DNA of 64,000 bases from the NCBI GenBank assembly GCA_964247055.1, contig OZ176060.1:124001-188000 (forward strand), given 5' to 3'. Made by a program: the position numbers and the translations under genes. Origin of the DNA: Paragordius varius (lineage: Eukaryota; Nematomorpha). The notes beneath the pieces are model-generated. The model saw only the letters and a program-made list of their open reading frames with translations, was not told where the DNA came from and did no database searches. Positions 36,556 through 48,645 of this stretch are shown one piece after another; position 1 is the stretch's first letter, and each line of letters starts with the position of its first letter.

Positions 36556-36596
36556 GTAAAAATTAAAATTATACGGACAAAACATAATAAAAACAA
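34374..36596 (-). CDS. RTE-type LINE endonuclease/reverse transcriptase, truncated ORF2
   Basis: A 740-codon open frame. Residues 1-14 (MFLLCFVRIILIFT) are read from the flanking M1 MITE and are not LINE sequence. Residues 15-60 are the end of an APE-type endonuclease, including SDH at 44-46. The reverse transcriptase follows: AGFRAKRN near 355, motif A FLDFSMAFD near 388-396, RGVRQGCVLSPLLFNLY near 445-461 and the catalytic YADD at 489-492. The thumb includes KYLGSIIASDG, and the C-terminus has YLGHILRSD and GTRRRGRPKKRWIDV near 691-706, typical of RTE/BovB-like proteins. It copies element RNA at the nicked target in the nucleus. The lack of any stop over 2.2 kb and a base composition much richer in G+C than its surroundings point to a young insertion. 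It cannot be autonomous because the endonuclease catalytic part is missing. Confidence 0.9.
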   Translation of the reverse strand: MFLLCFVRIILIFTRSQIDFILIQQKWLKFIIGAKTFPGVVIGSDHQLLAIKLKFKLGTKLPHNKTKNRFDFSNVTSEFILKLNTSLSNINTNNLNVNNHWHQTLTAINELIPKHFPLQQKHPNNPFLSNESIVLANKRRLAKINNNITDYRTLNTQFKIQSKIDINLHYLAICKELELAHAKGQNIYQKLHLLVPHNSKNLGSISNTDNVILTNKKEIIKRWEEFGTSLYHVDSSPHSSISTFLKVSELDPPILPDEVQYALKQFSSSNSLGYNDIPIKILHTIPLYFLTDLLQKVFQTCIWPDDWTKSFLLPFFKKGNPHLCQNYRMIAIILLKIILKRISSSLDYEISEVQAGFRAKRNTTNHIVNLNTIIRRYNEFGKSLYCCFLDFSMAFDTVNHDCLWRILRSSGVSSHIILLLQSLYSGQTAAIKTQFGPTDWFPILRGVRQGCVLSPLLFNLYTETLIRNCNFPQHIGARIGGLTICNLRYADDTILLSESHTDMTYLLNNLTIEASLMGLKLNPAKSKIMILNAPKLPFTINNSPIELTDHCKYLGSIIASDGSSDPDIRARLALGRATMGKLSKVWNSSVISLPTKLAILKAMIYPVAIYGSESWICNSIDKARINSFQMWCFRKILRISWKAHISNSYILKFIKPEFLLYDLITFKQLKYLGHILRSDSLEKIILFGLVDGTRRRGRPKKRWIDVLKSITNLTFHQLLRVTQDRLKWRTLIYEKARISI

Positions 36597-36770
36597 ATAT
36601 TATTCCAAAAGGCAATCATATTTTTTTAAACCTTAATTTATTGATTGTTTTAGTAATATATACATATCTAATTAACACTTTGCAATATAAAAAAATGAAT
36701 ATTTAAAAAATATGGTTGTTTTTTGAATTTTTACGTTTTGTCCATAGTTTAATTTCAGTTTTTAAAGTAT
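36556..36770. mobile_element. M1 MITE, split by the RTE LINE
   Basis: Remainder of an M1 copy whose first four bases (CAGT) lie at 34354-34357 on the other side of the LINE. It includes ATACGGACAAAACATAATAA and the right part TTTTTACGTTTTGTCCATAG. The final bases are degenerate. Confidence 0.8.
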
Positions 36771-36771
36771 A

Positions 36772-37882
36772 AGGTTGCCTAAGGTCGCTTATAAAGCTGG
36801 ATTGATATTAATAAAACACTTGAAATGACAAAACTATTATATGGAAGATTAATTTAAATTTTAGAAATTAAACAAACATTTTTTTCAAAAAAGAGGTGTT
36901 GTAAAAATAAAACACAATTATGATTATTATATTAATAGATCCAATTTATATAATTTTACCAGTTATTTAAAACGTTAATGAATTTTAACATTAATTAATT
37001 TGATATAATTTACTGTTTATTGGGTGTATATGAATATAATTATTACAATTTACAAATACATATTTGAAATTAAAAAATTTTACTTTAAGAATAAATTAAA
37101 TAATAACATATAATTTAAAAAATTACAATTCCTAAAAAATAATCTTGAAATTTTTTAAACTTCTAATAAAATAAAATATGATAAGTTTAATTATATTGAA
37201 ACACAAAAAATATATTATTAATAAAAGAATTTATTTGAAATATTATATATTTATTTTAAGAAATTTGAGTTTTGAAAAATAATTAAAATAATTAATTGGA
37301 TATATAAAATATTTTTAATAAAATTATAGAAATATAAAATAATTATAAAAATATTAATTTAATAATTAAATATAGAAATATTTTATAATAATTATAAAAA
37401 TAAATTTAATAATTTTAAAAATATAAATAAATGAAAAGCAGACAAAGCAGACAATTAAAAAAACCCTTAAAAAATGCAATCGTTTGTCGTTTTATTTTAT
37501 ATTTTAATTAAATTTTTCAGTTATTATTTAGTTTCAATTTTAAAATTAAATAATATATTTATAACTAATAAATACCATATATTTACTTGATAGTTTCCAT
37601 TTACTTTGAAGAACTTTATAATTTTCAGATAAACTTAAACTCTATATTATTAATAATTTAAAATTGATAAATAATTTAATTCTTTATTAAAAAATAATTT
37701 TTCCTAAGAAAAATATTTTAAATTATATATAATAATATTGTTTTAATTCATTTTAAAAATTGTGATATCATACCTTATTAAAAAGCAAGCAGTCAGTTTT
37801 TCGACATAAATCAGCCAAAAATGGGCAAAGTTTATTTAAAGTTTATTCTTTTTTGATAAAAAATCAAACGATTACTTTAAAC
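36772..37882 (-). repeat. rep-U copy, left arm of a large inverted structure
   Basis: Opens with TAAGGTTGCCTAAGGTCGCT and TATAAAGCTGG. Near 37430 it carries the rep-U core inverted (AAAGCAGACAATT and AATCGTTTGTCGTTTT). The same core lies in plus orientation at 39857, so rep-U copies face each other across 37930-39520. No gene. Confidence 0.55.
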
Positions 37883-37931
37883 CAGGGGTGGGTCGGGTTT
37901 GGGTTCTGAGACTTTCTGTGCGGCCCGTGAT
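37883..37931 (-). mobile_element. hAT-like MITE end fragment
   Basis: CAGGGGTGGGTCGGGTTTGG and GAGACTTTCTGTGCGGCCCG are the inverted counterpart of the right end of the MITE at 39239-39516. Flanking GATTACTTTAAAC is likewise inverted relative to TTTAAAGTAATC at 39520, so the arms continue outwards. Confidence 0.6.
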
Positions 37932-37944
37932 AATAAAATGTTAC

Positions 37945-38940
37945 CCGTTTTTTATAATATATTTATCTCTAGGGTATAAAAACGGTAGATATATTAAAAA
38001 ATTTTTTTTATATAATTTAATAGTGATATAGATTACGAATGGTTCAGAATTTCGAATGGAAAAGTTAGTTTGCTTGCAAATTTTTGGGTTGTAAAAATTT
38101 ATATCTAACTTGAAAAAAAGATATTTTAATCGAAGTTCTGCCGTGATATAAATTTAGCATCATCAAATTATGCAAAAAAAGTGTTTTTATATATCTTAAA
38201 ACACTTTTATACAGTTTTCCATACAATAATAGTTCAAGCAGGATTCAACAATACTTTGCTAAAATAAATTTTTTTTAAAAAGGGTGGAATTTTTATAAAT
38301 ATTTTTAGAATAAAAATGTATATTTAAATTTTTTATCGCGCAATCTCGGCATTTTTGCATTTATTTTAGGGGAACTAGCCCATTTTAGAAGAGCGAAATA
38401 ATTAGAGACCATCTGAACCCACTTCTAAAAATTTATATCACGTTCACAACTTCGATTATAAAAAGTTATATATGATTTTTTTTACGATCCAACTAAATTG
38501 ATAGCAAAATAACTTTTCCAATTGAAATTCCGAACCGTTTGAAATGTTTATCACTATTAAATTATATATAAAACGGTTTATTAATATATCTTAAACCGTT
38601 CATAAAATTATTTAAAAAACGAGAAAGAATTTTAGGACAAATTATATCAAATAACAAACAAACTCTTATGATCCAAAGTTTAGCATGTACGCAAAATAGA
38701 AAATGTAAGAGCCGTAAACCTACATCAATTAAATATATGGCATATTTTTTAATATTGGGTATCCATCTAATATTTAGGGGTAAAAATAAATAACTGTGTT
38801 TATTTAAAATATTTATTTTTTGCAAGGTATAAATATTTACCTTTTTTTCCTTTTATAAAGTTAATAAGCATAAGATATTAATCATATTATATTACCAATC
38901 TATTACCGATATGTCTGTTTAAGTCACCTCAGATATATAA
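37945..38940. repeat. Two rep-S pieces fused head to head
   Basis: From 37945 to about 38450 rep-S is in the orientation of 42298-43300 (ATCGCGCAATCTCGGCATTT, ACTAGCCCATTTTAGAAGAG). From about 38450 to 38940 it turns to the orientation of 52634-53640 (CGAACCGTTTGAAATGTTTA, ATATGTCTGTTTAAGTCACC). The turn near 38450 looks like an inversion breakpoint. Confidence 0.6.
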
Positions 38941-39238
38941 ATTTGCTAAATATAAAAAATTTCTAATAATTTAATCATCTAAACTAATTAAAATATAAAC
39001 TCTTGAAAATTATAGAATTAAATTTATATAAAATAAAAAAATAACTTTTTAAATTTAATTTTCCAATTTTCAATATATTATAAGATTATAAATATTTTTT
39101 ACGATGATTATAATATTTATTCAAAGCTAAAATATAGTTTTTTACACTTATTTGCTAAAGACGTTTAAAAAAACTATTAGTTTAGTAAAAAAATATCATA
39201 TTTTCAAAAAGGCTGTTTTAATCAAGTATAAGTTTAAA

Positions 39239-39516
39239 CAGGGAGTTGAAAAATGGCTTTGCGGGCCGAATTTTTAGCTCGAAATTTTCGACCAGCCTCA
39301 TTATAAATATATATGCGGGCATTTATAAATAAAAAATAAATTGTTTAACGTTAAAAAAGGAACATTATATCTCATTCTTGCTATATATGGACCTATTTAA
39401 AAAAATTGTCTCAGGAGTATTTTACCAAGATTTTATGAGGTTGTGTTTATAAATTATGAATTCCAAATTTTCGCGGGCCGCGCAGAAAGTCTCAGATCGA
39501 ACACGGACTATCCCTG
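39239..39516. mobile_element. hAT-like MITE
   Basis: Begins CAGGGAGTTGAAAAATGG and TTTGCGGGCCG, and ends CGGGCCGCGCAGAAAGTC and GACTATCCCTG. It is 278 bp, a GC-rich island in AT-rich DNA. The paralogue is 28402-28676. Confidence 0.7.
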
Positions 39517-40131
39517 TTTTTTAAAGTAATCATTTGAATTATTTATTACAATAAACTCTAAATATACTCATTTCTCTGCCTTTTTTTGTAATTAATATAA
39601 AACATATTTTTATGGCAAAGTTTTTTATTTTGTCACTATTATATTAATTTTAAAATTTTCATTTTTCAAAAATATAAAATAATATAGGTAATTAAAAATT
39701 TAATTTTAGGGAAATGTTCGAGGGTGAAATCGTTCCAGGGTGAATTTGAACTATAATTTTAGTTATTAAATAAATGAAGGTATTTGAAAATTTATTTATA
39801 TTTTTATTTTAAAATGTTATAAACCAAAAAATAAGACATCAATTTAAATACGAAATGAAACGACAAACGATTTAATTCTTAACGGTTTTTTTGAAATGTC
39901 TGCTTTTTATTTATTCGAAAATATATTCAATTTATATGGAAAATGGGTATATTTTTAAATTTAATATTTTTATATATAAAATATTATAATTATTTTATTA
40001 ATTTGTATTTAATTAATTTTTAATTTTGTATTTTAATTACCAAATATTTGAAAGATACAATACTAAATTTAATTTGTTTAAATATATTTTTTGTAATTAA
40101 ATATATTGATTTACCCGTTTTTAAAAGTTAG
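39517..40131 (+). repeat. rep-U copy with a nested foldback FB-B remnant
   Basis: 39600-39760 contains the FB-B core and a right end (GTTCCAGGGTGAATTTGAAC). From 39857 the rep-U core follows (AAACGACAAACGATTTAATT and TGTCTGCTTTTTATTTATT). Confidence 0.55.
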
Positions 40132-40981
40132 CCTTTATATATTAACATAGATAAAACTAATGGTATAAGCATTGCCGGCAATATTATATCATCACTTCAC
40201 TATGCTGATGATAATATACTGCTGTCAAACTCAGTGGACAACCTGAAAAAACTCCTAACTGAATTCTCAAACGAATGTCAAAAATTTGGATTGAAGATCA
40301 ACTTTAAAAAAACTAAAATCATGATTATAAACGCTCATAACCATTATAACAACTTATCTTTTCACAACCAACAAATAGAAGTAGTGTCCCAATACACTTA
40401 CCTAGGCAGTCTTATAAATACAACTAACAACAGCACCCCAGACATTAAAAGAAGAATAGGAATTGCAAAGACAAAAATGATAAAATATAATAAACTATGG
40501 TCATCACACGACATCAAACTTAAAACAAAAATCCGTTTAGTTAAAGCCCTAATATTTCCTAGCATGCTATATGCATCAGAAAGCTGGACAATAAAAAAGG
40601 TAGACGAAAAATACATTAACGCCTTCGAAATCTGGTGCTGGCGGAAGGCACTTCGAATCACTTGGAAAGACAAAATAAAAAACACTGTAATCCTTGACAA
40701 AATAAACCCCGAGATACACCTGATTGGCATGTGCCTCAAAATGTTATCATATTTTGATCACATTACCAGAGCGAATGACTTGTAATTTCAACTATTGACA
40801 GGCAAGGTCGAAGGATCCAGGAAACGTGGATGCTGCAAGATGCGCTAGATCGAAAACCTAACCAAAGAAATCAATCTCTCTTTACAACAGTTAACATCAC
40901 TCACTTACAATCGAATAAACTGGAGAAAATACACCTTGAAAAAGCAATAAATCGACAACGATCTTTGCTACAATAATAATA
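40132..40981 (+). pseudogene. Second RTE-type LINE, 5'-truncated, AT-rich relic
   Basis: The frame starts just before the catalytic motif (SSLHYADDNILLSN at 40189-40230) and reads on through KTKIMIINA, YTYLGSLINT, LIFPSMLYASESW and WCWRKALRITWKDK to a stop at 40783-40785. After it come the GKVEGSRKRG and INWRKYTLKK signatures, with a further stop in between, to the terminal stop at 40948-40950. The tail is CAATAATAAT-like triplets. The fold and motif order match the C-terminal half of 34374-36596, but the residues differ at most positions and the codons are far more A/T-rich. It is a different, older RTE lineage or one long exposed to the host's mutation bias. Confidence 0.85.
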
Positions 40982-42297
40982 TGCCGCCCATATTAGTTTT
41001 GAAAATATATTTATAATACTGTATGATCGAATATTTATCGAACAGTTATTTTAATTAATAAGTTTTATAAAAATTAATTATACAATCAAAAAATTAATAT
41101 AAAAATAAATAGAAAGACAACCAAACTTTTTTGAAAACTAATTTTGCCTCTATACGCTCTTTAATTACAATTAGGGAATATAGAATTGATATGTTATATA
41201 TCTCTATTTCACATTTTGCCATTTAAAACAATTTACGAAGACTTCATTTTATTTAGTTTTCATGCCAAAATAAATATTTTTTCAGTCAATTTGTTATTGG
41301 TCAGTCAACATTCTATACATTACCAGTGAGTTTTGTTTAGATTAAGGAAAAGAGATTATTATACATAAAATACTAAACATAAAAAGATGGCTTATACATC
41401 TTAGTAATCACGTTATTAATATTTAAAGTAATCTAATATTTACAAATAATTTAAAAAAAAATAATTAAATTAAATATTTATAAAAATATTCATTAATATA
41501 AATACCCATATTTTAACTTTATTTAAATTTAAGGCAAACAATTTAAAAAAACCGTTAAGAATTGAAATCGCCTGTCTATATTTTAATTTTTGTTTTTAAT
41601 TATTTTATGGTTTTAAAATATTTAAAATGAAATAAACTATATTATGTACTAATTAAATACCATATATTAACTTGATATTTTTCATTTAGTACAAACATTA
41701 TAAATGTAAAATCTAAATTTTTTAAGTATAAATTTAATTTATAGTTATTTATTTATTAAAAAATTCCTTAAAAAATATTTTTAAAACTATATTTTTATAT
41801 ATTTGTTTTAATCATTTCTCACAAAGATATCCTTTTTAAAAAAAATAGTCAATTATTTTATTGAATTACATAAAAAAGCCAGAAAAATGAGTAGCAGCAT
41901 AGTAATAATATTTTGTAATAAAATTATACATTTTCCAAATAAAACTGCCTTTTCAAAATGTTTATTTTACTAGATTAGTCAATTTATTTTTTAACAAATT
42001 TGTTTTTCAAGCAAAATTTAAGTTTAAAATTTTTTATACGCGAATAGCATACATTTTAAAAAATCATTGTGTAAATATTTATTAAAAATGGAATGTTAGG
42101 AAGTTTCGACCTTAAATATTATAAAAAGAATTACCATTTTAAAATGCATTTTCATCAAGCTAATGCAAACAATATTTATATTATTTTTAATCAAAAAAAT
42201 TCCAAATAAAATGATTATAATATAATTAGTTTAAGCAAAAATGAAGTTATATGGTACACAAATAGTCAATATAATTTAAATTTTGTCTAATAATATA
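40982..42297. other. AT-rich region with an inverted rep-U copy
   Basis: About 41510-42100 is rep-U on the minus strand (AAGGCAAACAATTTAAAAAA and GAAATCGCCTGTCTATATTT), with AGCCAGAAAAATGAGTAGCA matching 63030-63050 inverted. No gene seen. Confidence 0.5.
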
Positions 42298-43300
42298 CAG
42301 TGGCGAGTTTTAGTTGTGTTATTTTCATAATTGTGTTTTGAGAATTTTGAATAGTTTGGAGATTAAAAAAAATATTTATATTTAGCCAAAAATTTATATT
42401 CTGAGGTGACTTTAACAGACATATTAGTAATAGTTTAGCAATATAAATATGATAATATGCTCTTCTTATTAACTTTATAAAAGTAAAAATTTATAAAAGA
42501 GTAAGTATTATTTAAACAGAGCTAGCTTATTTTCCTTAATATACATACTATAACTTATTGTAACAATGCCATCTGTTTAATAATTTATATAGCTCTGCTA
42601 TTAATATAAAATCATAATTTTAGATTTTATAGGTGTCTTTTTAATTTGATAGAGATTTGTCCGAAAAGTGTTACTCGTTTTTTAAATTAATTTTAGGGAA
42701 CGGTATAAAAACGCTTTAGGATATATAAATATAACTTTTTCTATATAATACAATAATGATAACTTATCAAGGTTCAGAATTTTCATTTAAGAGTTTGTTT
42801 TTTGTTCTTTAAGGATTGTAAAAAAATTATATTTAACTTTGAAAACTAAGAGATTTCTACGAAATTCTGACATAATAGAAATGTTTACAAATTATGTAGA
42901 AAAAGTGTATTTAATATCTTATAACTTTTTATAGTCTCTTCAGAATACCTCAGTATGAATTACGCTTCAAAACTTTCTAAAAATTAGATTTTTAAAAAAA
43001 TTTGGCTTTTAATATAAAAATTTTTAGTATCAAAATTTTATCTATTAAAAAAAAATATCACGCAATCCTGGCATTTTTGCGTTTATATTAAAAGGACTAG
43101 CCCATTTTTAAAGAGCATTACTAGGGACTTTCGGAACCCATTTCTAAAAATTAAAGTTTTTTGAAACTATTATTTTGCTTCTTTTATATGTAAAAATGTT
43201 CACAAGAGTGTAAATTAGGTTTAATAATCACTTGTAAGGTCAACCAAAAGCACCTATATAATCTTGATACTTACTATCAGAAATCAGGTTATTATTTTAT
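42298..43300 (-). repeat. rep-S copy
   Basis: Starts CAGTGGCGAGTTTTAGTTGT after TA and continues AGGTGACTTTAACAGACATA, then the full rep-S order to TACTTACTATCAGAAATCAG. The end CAGTGGCGAG matches the end of unit E copy 1 at 28054 (inverted). Confidence 0.65.
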
Positions 43301-43379
43301 GGACTTTGTGAATTTGAATTATAAAATCTAATAGAAAGGTTACTAGTAAAAAAACCAGACATATTGCAATAATTTATTA

Positions 43380-44100
43380 TACTAAAATATGAGAATGAAA
43401 TGATAAAAAATTAATTTTTTTGTGAGTGTTTGAGCAAAAATTTAAATTTATGAAAACGTTTTAACGGGTCTACCAAAAGAAGCAACATAATAACCCAATT
43501 ATATAAAACACTTTGTGCCTTATCCAAAAGATAATTAGTCTCAATTTTAAATAAAATATATTTGCGCTCAATAAAAAATGTAAAATGCACCTAACTGATG
43601 GTTTTTTTTGTTTTTATACAGGAGTTTATAAGCCATCTATTTACAGTTAAATTATACGGACAAAACGTAAAAATTTGCTTAATAATTGTTTCTTATAAAG
43701 ACAACGATACTTTTATTAACCGGTTTTTTTAAAAAAATTTGATTTCAACTAAGATATATAATTTGGGCCCAATATACGTGATTAATAAATTTATAAATAG
43801 TATTGGATATCCACAAAATCTAGGTTTACAAAACACATTAAATTTTTAGGACAATAACAATATTTTGCATATGATTATGATAGGGTATTCAATATATAAT
43901 ATAGCGGTTATCAAACTTTTGTAGATATTTAAATTTTAAAAAAAGACATTTATAATAAAAAAAATAATCTTTCAAACCTATACTATAATTTATTTAATTC
44001 AATTGTAAATTAAATGGTTTTACAAATTCACATATATATCGTATTTTGCGATTTGAAACCTAGAGAATCAATAATCATAATTTAAAAAGTACAGGGGGTT
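43380..44100 (+). repeat. rep-R copy with M1 left end
   Basis: Contains ACGGGTCTACCAAAAGAAGC, AATAACCCAATTATATAAAA, and an M1 left end at 43644 (CAGTTAAATTATACGGACAA) at the usual CCATCTATTTA junction. It precedes Z4, as rep-R precedes Z1 and Z3. Confidence 0.6.
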
Positions 44101-44104
44101 AAAA

Positions 44105-44715
44105 TAGCTTTGAAGAGAAAATTCATTTTTATTAATTGGACATTCATATAAAACTGTTCATGAACAGATTGAATATGTATGGTAAGATTTTTTGAGAAAA
44201 ATCTTTATTACGAATCGGGCAGGAATACTTAAATTGTTCATAAACACAATGTTGAAAGATGTCCTTTTTGAGTAACTTTCATTTTACATTTTGGGCATTC
44301 ATGTTTATTTTTTTTGATAAAGAAATTTGATGTGCGTTGGATATATAACTTGTTAATGAAACGAACGAACATGTGTGAATTAAACAAGTTTGTCCTTATA
44401 AATTATCATATTGAGTGCAGCGATATTAATCCTTCATTTTTTAAATGTTTAAGGACTCAATACGCTTTGATTTTGCCATTTTAATGTTATCATCTATAAT
44501 ATATTCATGCTTATATCATTGAAATCAATATCCTTTTTAAGGTCCAAAGGTTGTGTCTGCTCTCGCCTCCAAATCAATTATCAGGAGATTATTGTTGAAT
44601 TTTCAGTAACGTTTTGTATTTTTTTGCTGTTATGCTATGTGTAAAATTGTTTGTTATGCATACTTTTATTTCCTTTAAATAACAAAGTTTTATAATAATC
44701 ATTGGTTACGTCGGT
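44105..44715 (-). pseudogene. Z4: highly decayed C2H2 zinc-finger gene copy
   Basis: On the minus strand, pieces of the family can be read in several frames: EQTQPLDLKK near 44550, DIDFNDISMN near 44520, HECPKCKMKVTQKGHL near 44300-44260 and YSCPIRNKDFSQK near 44240-44190, with HIQSVHEQ-like DNA near 44160. Many frameshifts, stops and lost Cys/His residues separate them. The order is the same as in Z2 and Z3, but there is no usable frame. It is the oldest or fastest-decaying of the six copies. Confidence 0.75.
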
Positions 44716-47190
44716 ATACGTATAATTAATAAAATTAAGATCATATTTTTTATAAATAAATAAAGTAATATAATTTTGACACATTTTTCAAGTAAAACGA
44801 TTATAAAACTATTTAAGTTTTTTTAATAATAGCAGAATCGTTACTGCATTATTTGGATGGCATATTCTATATATTTATAAAATTACTATAAGTTCTTGGC
44901 ATATACTTATCTTACTTATAATTAAATAAACATTTATTCATCATAAATGAGTTAATAGGCAATTTTTTTACTTTTATGGAGGCAATAAATATTTTATATA
45001 TATCATATATATAAAAATAATTACCTGAACCTTAACACTTGTGATCTCCAACAAAACTTAAATTTTTGACTATAAATAAATATTTCTTTACTAATCAACC
45101 AAAAATTTCAATTTAATTATTTTAAAACCTTCCTAAAATCTTAATTTGACTGTATACGCCCCCTCAAGTAAGTTATGAGCACTCAGTAAAAACTTATTCT
45201 CTAATCTCCTGTAATAATATATTAAAAAGCGCATATATATATATAGGTATAAAATTCCCATTTGTAAAAATTGTAATTATACGGACAAATAAATGACAAA
45301 TATATTTTCAAATTAATTATTTTACATATTCTTTATCGTATTTTGGGGTAAAATAGGGTAAAATAAATCGTTAATACCGCAATTATATTATATATGTAAC
45401 TATACAGTTTATCAGTTTTTTGTATTTTGGAAACCCACACGATGAGTTATAAAAAACTATATTAAATTTACACAGTATGGTAGACTTTTTGAAAGATATT
45501 TGGTTATTACCTTTTATCTTTTTTAGTTTCTATTTTGACTATTACCATCATATTTTGTAATATAATTGATAAAATTATTAATAAAAATGACACACAATTA
45601 TATGAAAATTATTTATAATAAATTATAAACCAATTTAATATTTGAAAAAATATATGTTAATATTTACAAGATTTTCCAGTTTAATAAATTTTAGAAATTA
45701 TAATGAACCATCTATTTTTATTTTTTACATCTAAATTTGAATATGTTTTTTTTAAATATTCAATAGTGCATTGTGTCTTTAATAACTGACTAATCCGTAA
45801 ACTTATAATATTGATTAGTAAAATTATAGAACTGAATATTAATTAATTAATATTAAAATTTTAGATTTTATAAACTGTTCATTTTAGCTTTTCATTTTTT
45901 TGTAGACGATATTTTGGGGGGCATTTTATAATAAGCTTTGTAAATAGACTAGTTTTAAGAGATGTTTTGCTTATTATAATTATTAATCTCTCTAGGTATT
46001 AGATAAAAAAAATAGAATTCACAGTAAACCTCTAGAAATTCAGATATCCCCAAAACACGATTGAAATAAACAGTATAAATTAAATATTGGTAAATTGTAA
46101 TTTAGAAACTATCGAGGTTAATTTATATTTTTCGATTTGCGTGTATTCGCAGTTTAAAAAATTTAAAAAATGGCGGCGAAAATGTGGGTTTATTTTGCAA
46201 TTATAGAAAGGCATTTTTTAAATATTAGCCCAGTTAAAATATTAGTTAGGTACAATATTAAATGCGAGTATGAATTTAAACCAAAAATTTATGAAATATT
46301 AAAGAATATTCATTTATAGCCAAAAATTAAAAATACCTAGGAGACTTTAATAGCCACATTGGCGATAGTGTGGTATTATACATTTGAAAAATATATAATG
46401 ATTATTATAAACTTTATGGATATAAGAAAGTTGCTATTTTTAACGCTGTAAAGAACAAATTTTTAGTTAGATAAATTAATACATATTTAGTCTAGGGATT
46501 TTTAAACTGGTATAAACTCATTTAAAAATACGCCATCTATATAATTAATTATAAAATTACCGGCAGAAATTGTTAAAAGAAAGATGCTAAATTAATCTTT
46601 CAATGGTTTGCTCAAAATATTTGTCTCAGAAATGTTACGTTTGTTTTTTATATTAACTATAAGCTCTTCATTTATTTACATAAACTAGGATGATGTTTAT
46701 ATAAGCGCAACATATATACGAATATTTTCAGCTTATAAAGTTATAACTTCAAACAGCTTCCCGATTCTTTTATATTGACTTTTATCACATTTTTAATATA
46801 TACAGAAAAATCAGAATTTATAAATTCTAATATTAAAATTTTTAAAATTTAAAATTTTATAATTATAGTGTAATTAAAAACTGTAAAGAAGGTCATAATT
46901 TTTATCAAACGTAAAATCTGATTGTTTTTATTAGTATATATTTAAGGTAATGTTTTAACTATAGAGCAATGTTCGTTTACTCTACCCTTTTTAGATTGGA
47001 GGTGATATTCTGACCTTTAACAATAAATGATATAATAAACGTTTTTTATTCCTTTTACACCAGCTTCGAGGCCGGCGTCCTTATATTGTAATAGAAAAAT
47101 TCAAATTTTGATAATTTAAAAATCAATATTATCTATAAATATATCAACTAAAAATAAACAAAAAATGTAAATGTCTTTTAGATGAACAAT
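44716..47190. other. AT-rich region with repeat pieces, no gene seen
   Basis: 45050-45545 is the paralogue of 8940-9470, including a degenerate M1 from about 45262. 46317-46560 resembles a rep-S end (AGGAGACTTTAATAGCCACA). The remainder is A/T-rich without coding signal. Confidence 0.45.
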
Positions 47191-47199
47191 GTCTGATTT

Positions 47200-47400
47200 G
47201 GTATATACTCTAATCCATAGAAGAAATAGGCTCTTCGGTTTAATTGGTAAGCCACGCTTTTTCAATGTAATAGTTAGTTTATAGCTGGTTTTAACCCTTT
47301 AAAACTAAGAAATAAAATATAATATATTTGCATAGAAATATAATAATAAAATAAATTAAAAAATATTTTGGTTAAAGTGTTATATTTTAGATAGGATACC
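47200..47400 (+). repeat. rep-T segment without a neighbouring zinc-finger copy
   Basis: TAGGCTCTTCGGTTTAATTG and AGCCACGCTTTTTCAATGTA match rep-T behind Z6. No zinc-finger sequence was found upstream within 2 kb. From here to 47961 the sequence is AT-rich. Confidence 0.6.
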
Positions 47401-47961
47401 ATAAAAATTAATAAATATTTAACCAAAATGTATATAAAATGACTAAAAATAAGAAAAGGAAACCCGATCTATTCAAAGGTGCTTTTTAAAAAATACATGG
47501 ACACAAGAAATAAAAATATTAAAATGATATAAATCTAGATAACAGAAATATCTCATATTTTATGGAAATATAAGTAAATATATAACATATTGTGCAATCA
47601 AAACACTCAGCTTCTTGCTATTGAAGATTGATAAATGTTAATCGTTATCAAATATCCGTTTTTAAAATGGCATGTATCTATATGCCTGTAAGCTCTTTAT
47701 GTGATTTGATTTTAGTAATTTATAATGACTAATGGGACTTTTGTTTCTTTTAATTGGTATATTAAATAAACACTGGTCAATGAAATATTATTTAATTTTT
47801 GACCATCAACAGGTTTAATATAATAAAATTTTTAGATCAAATAATGTTTTTTTTTTAATTAAAAAAAGTCAAATTTATTCTAATGGTTAATTATAAAATC
47901 AAATATATATTATAGAGTATAATTATTGTTAATATACTCGTAGTTATATCTTTTTAATATA

Positions 47962-48200
47962 CAGTAAAAACTGATATTATACGGACAAAATGTAAAAAAT
48001 AAAATTTGGATTTTTATATTATAACGCATTGTTTAAAAAAAATGAAAAATAAATACACAATCAATTCTATATTTTACAATTTTAATTAAATAGCTAATAT
48101 GGAAAATAATTAATTTTATAATTAGTATGGTTGTTTTTTAGAAAAAAGGTATTTGTTTTAATATTTTTACATTTTGTCCATATAATTTCTATTTTTACTG
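47962..48200. mobile_element. M1 MITE with TA duplication
   Basis: CAGTAAAAACTGATATTATA at the left, CATATAATTTCTATTTTTACTG-type end at the right (239 bp), TA outside both ends. Inner segments are inverted as in other copies. Confidence 0.85.
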
Positions 48201-48439
48201 TAAATATGGGAGTTAAGGTATACAGTTGTTGTAGTTGTTATGTTTATTTAATTTTAAATAAAACATAGGCATCCTATCATCAAAATCAATTATAATTGAC
48301 GTGATATAAGATTATTTTAAAATAATTGCTTATTCCATTTATGCAAAAAATTCAGTTATTTTTTTTTTAAAATTAAAAAGTAATGCTCAATGATGGGTCC
48401 AAACCCAACAGCCAATGGAAAGAAACTTTCACGTAATAT

Positions 48440-48645
48440 ATTTTTGATATGGCGTGACAACCATACTTTTTAAACCTTTTATCCTAAAAAAATCATTTAA
48501 TTTGAAGCGTAAAATACACAATTAATTGTGTAACCAATTATTTGATATTATAATTATAAAACAAAGAGTCATATTTATAATCAAGATTTAAAAGTCGGAA
48601 ATTGATTTTATTGAAAATTTTGTCCGTATAATTCCGATTTTACTG
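48440..48645. mobile_element. M1 MITE, left end missing
   Basis: Inner GACAACCATACTTTTTAAAC on the left and a clean right end GTATAATTCCGATTTTACTG followed by TA. Confidence 0.7.

Noticed and set aside
40398-40739. Minus-strand 113-codon frame
   Set aside because: Antisense of the second RTE reverse transcriptase relic.
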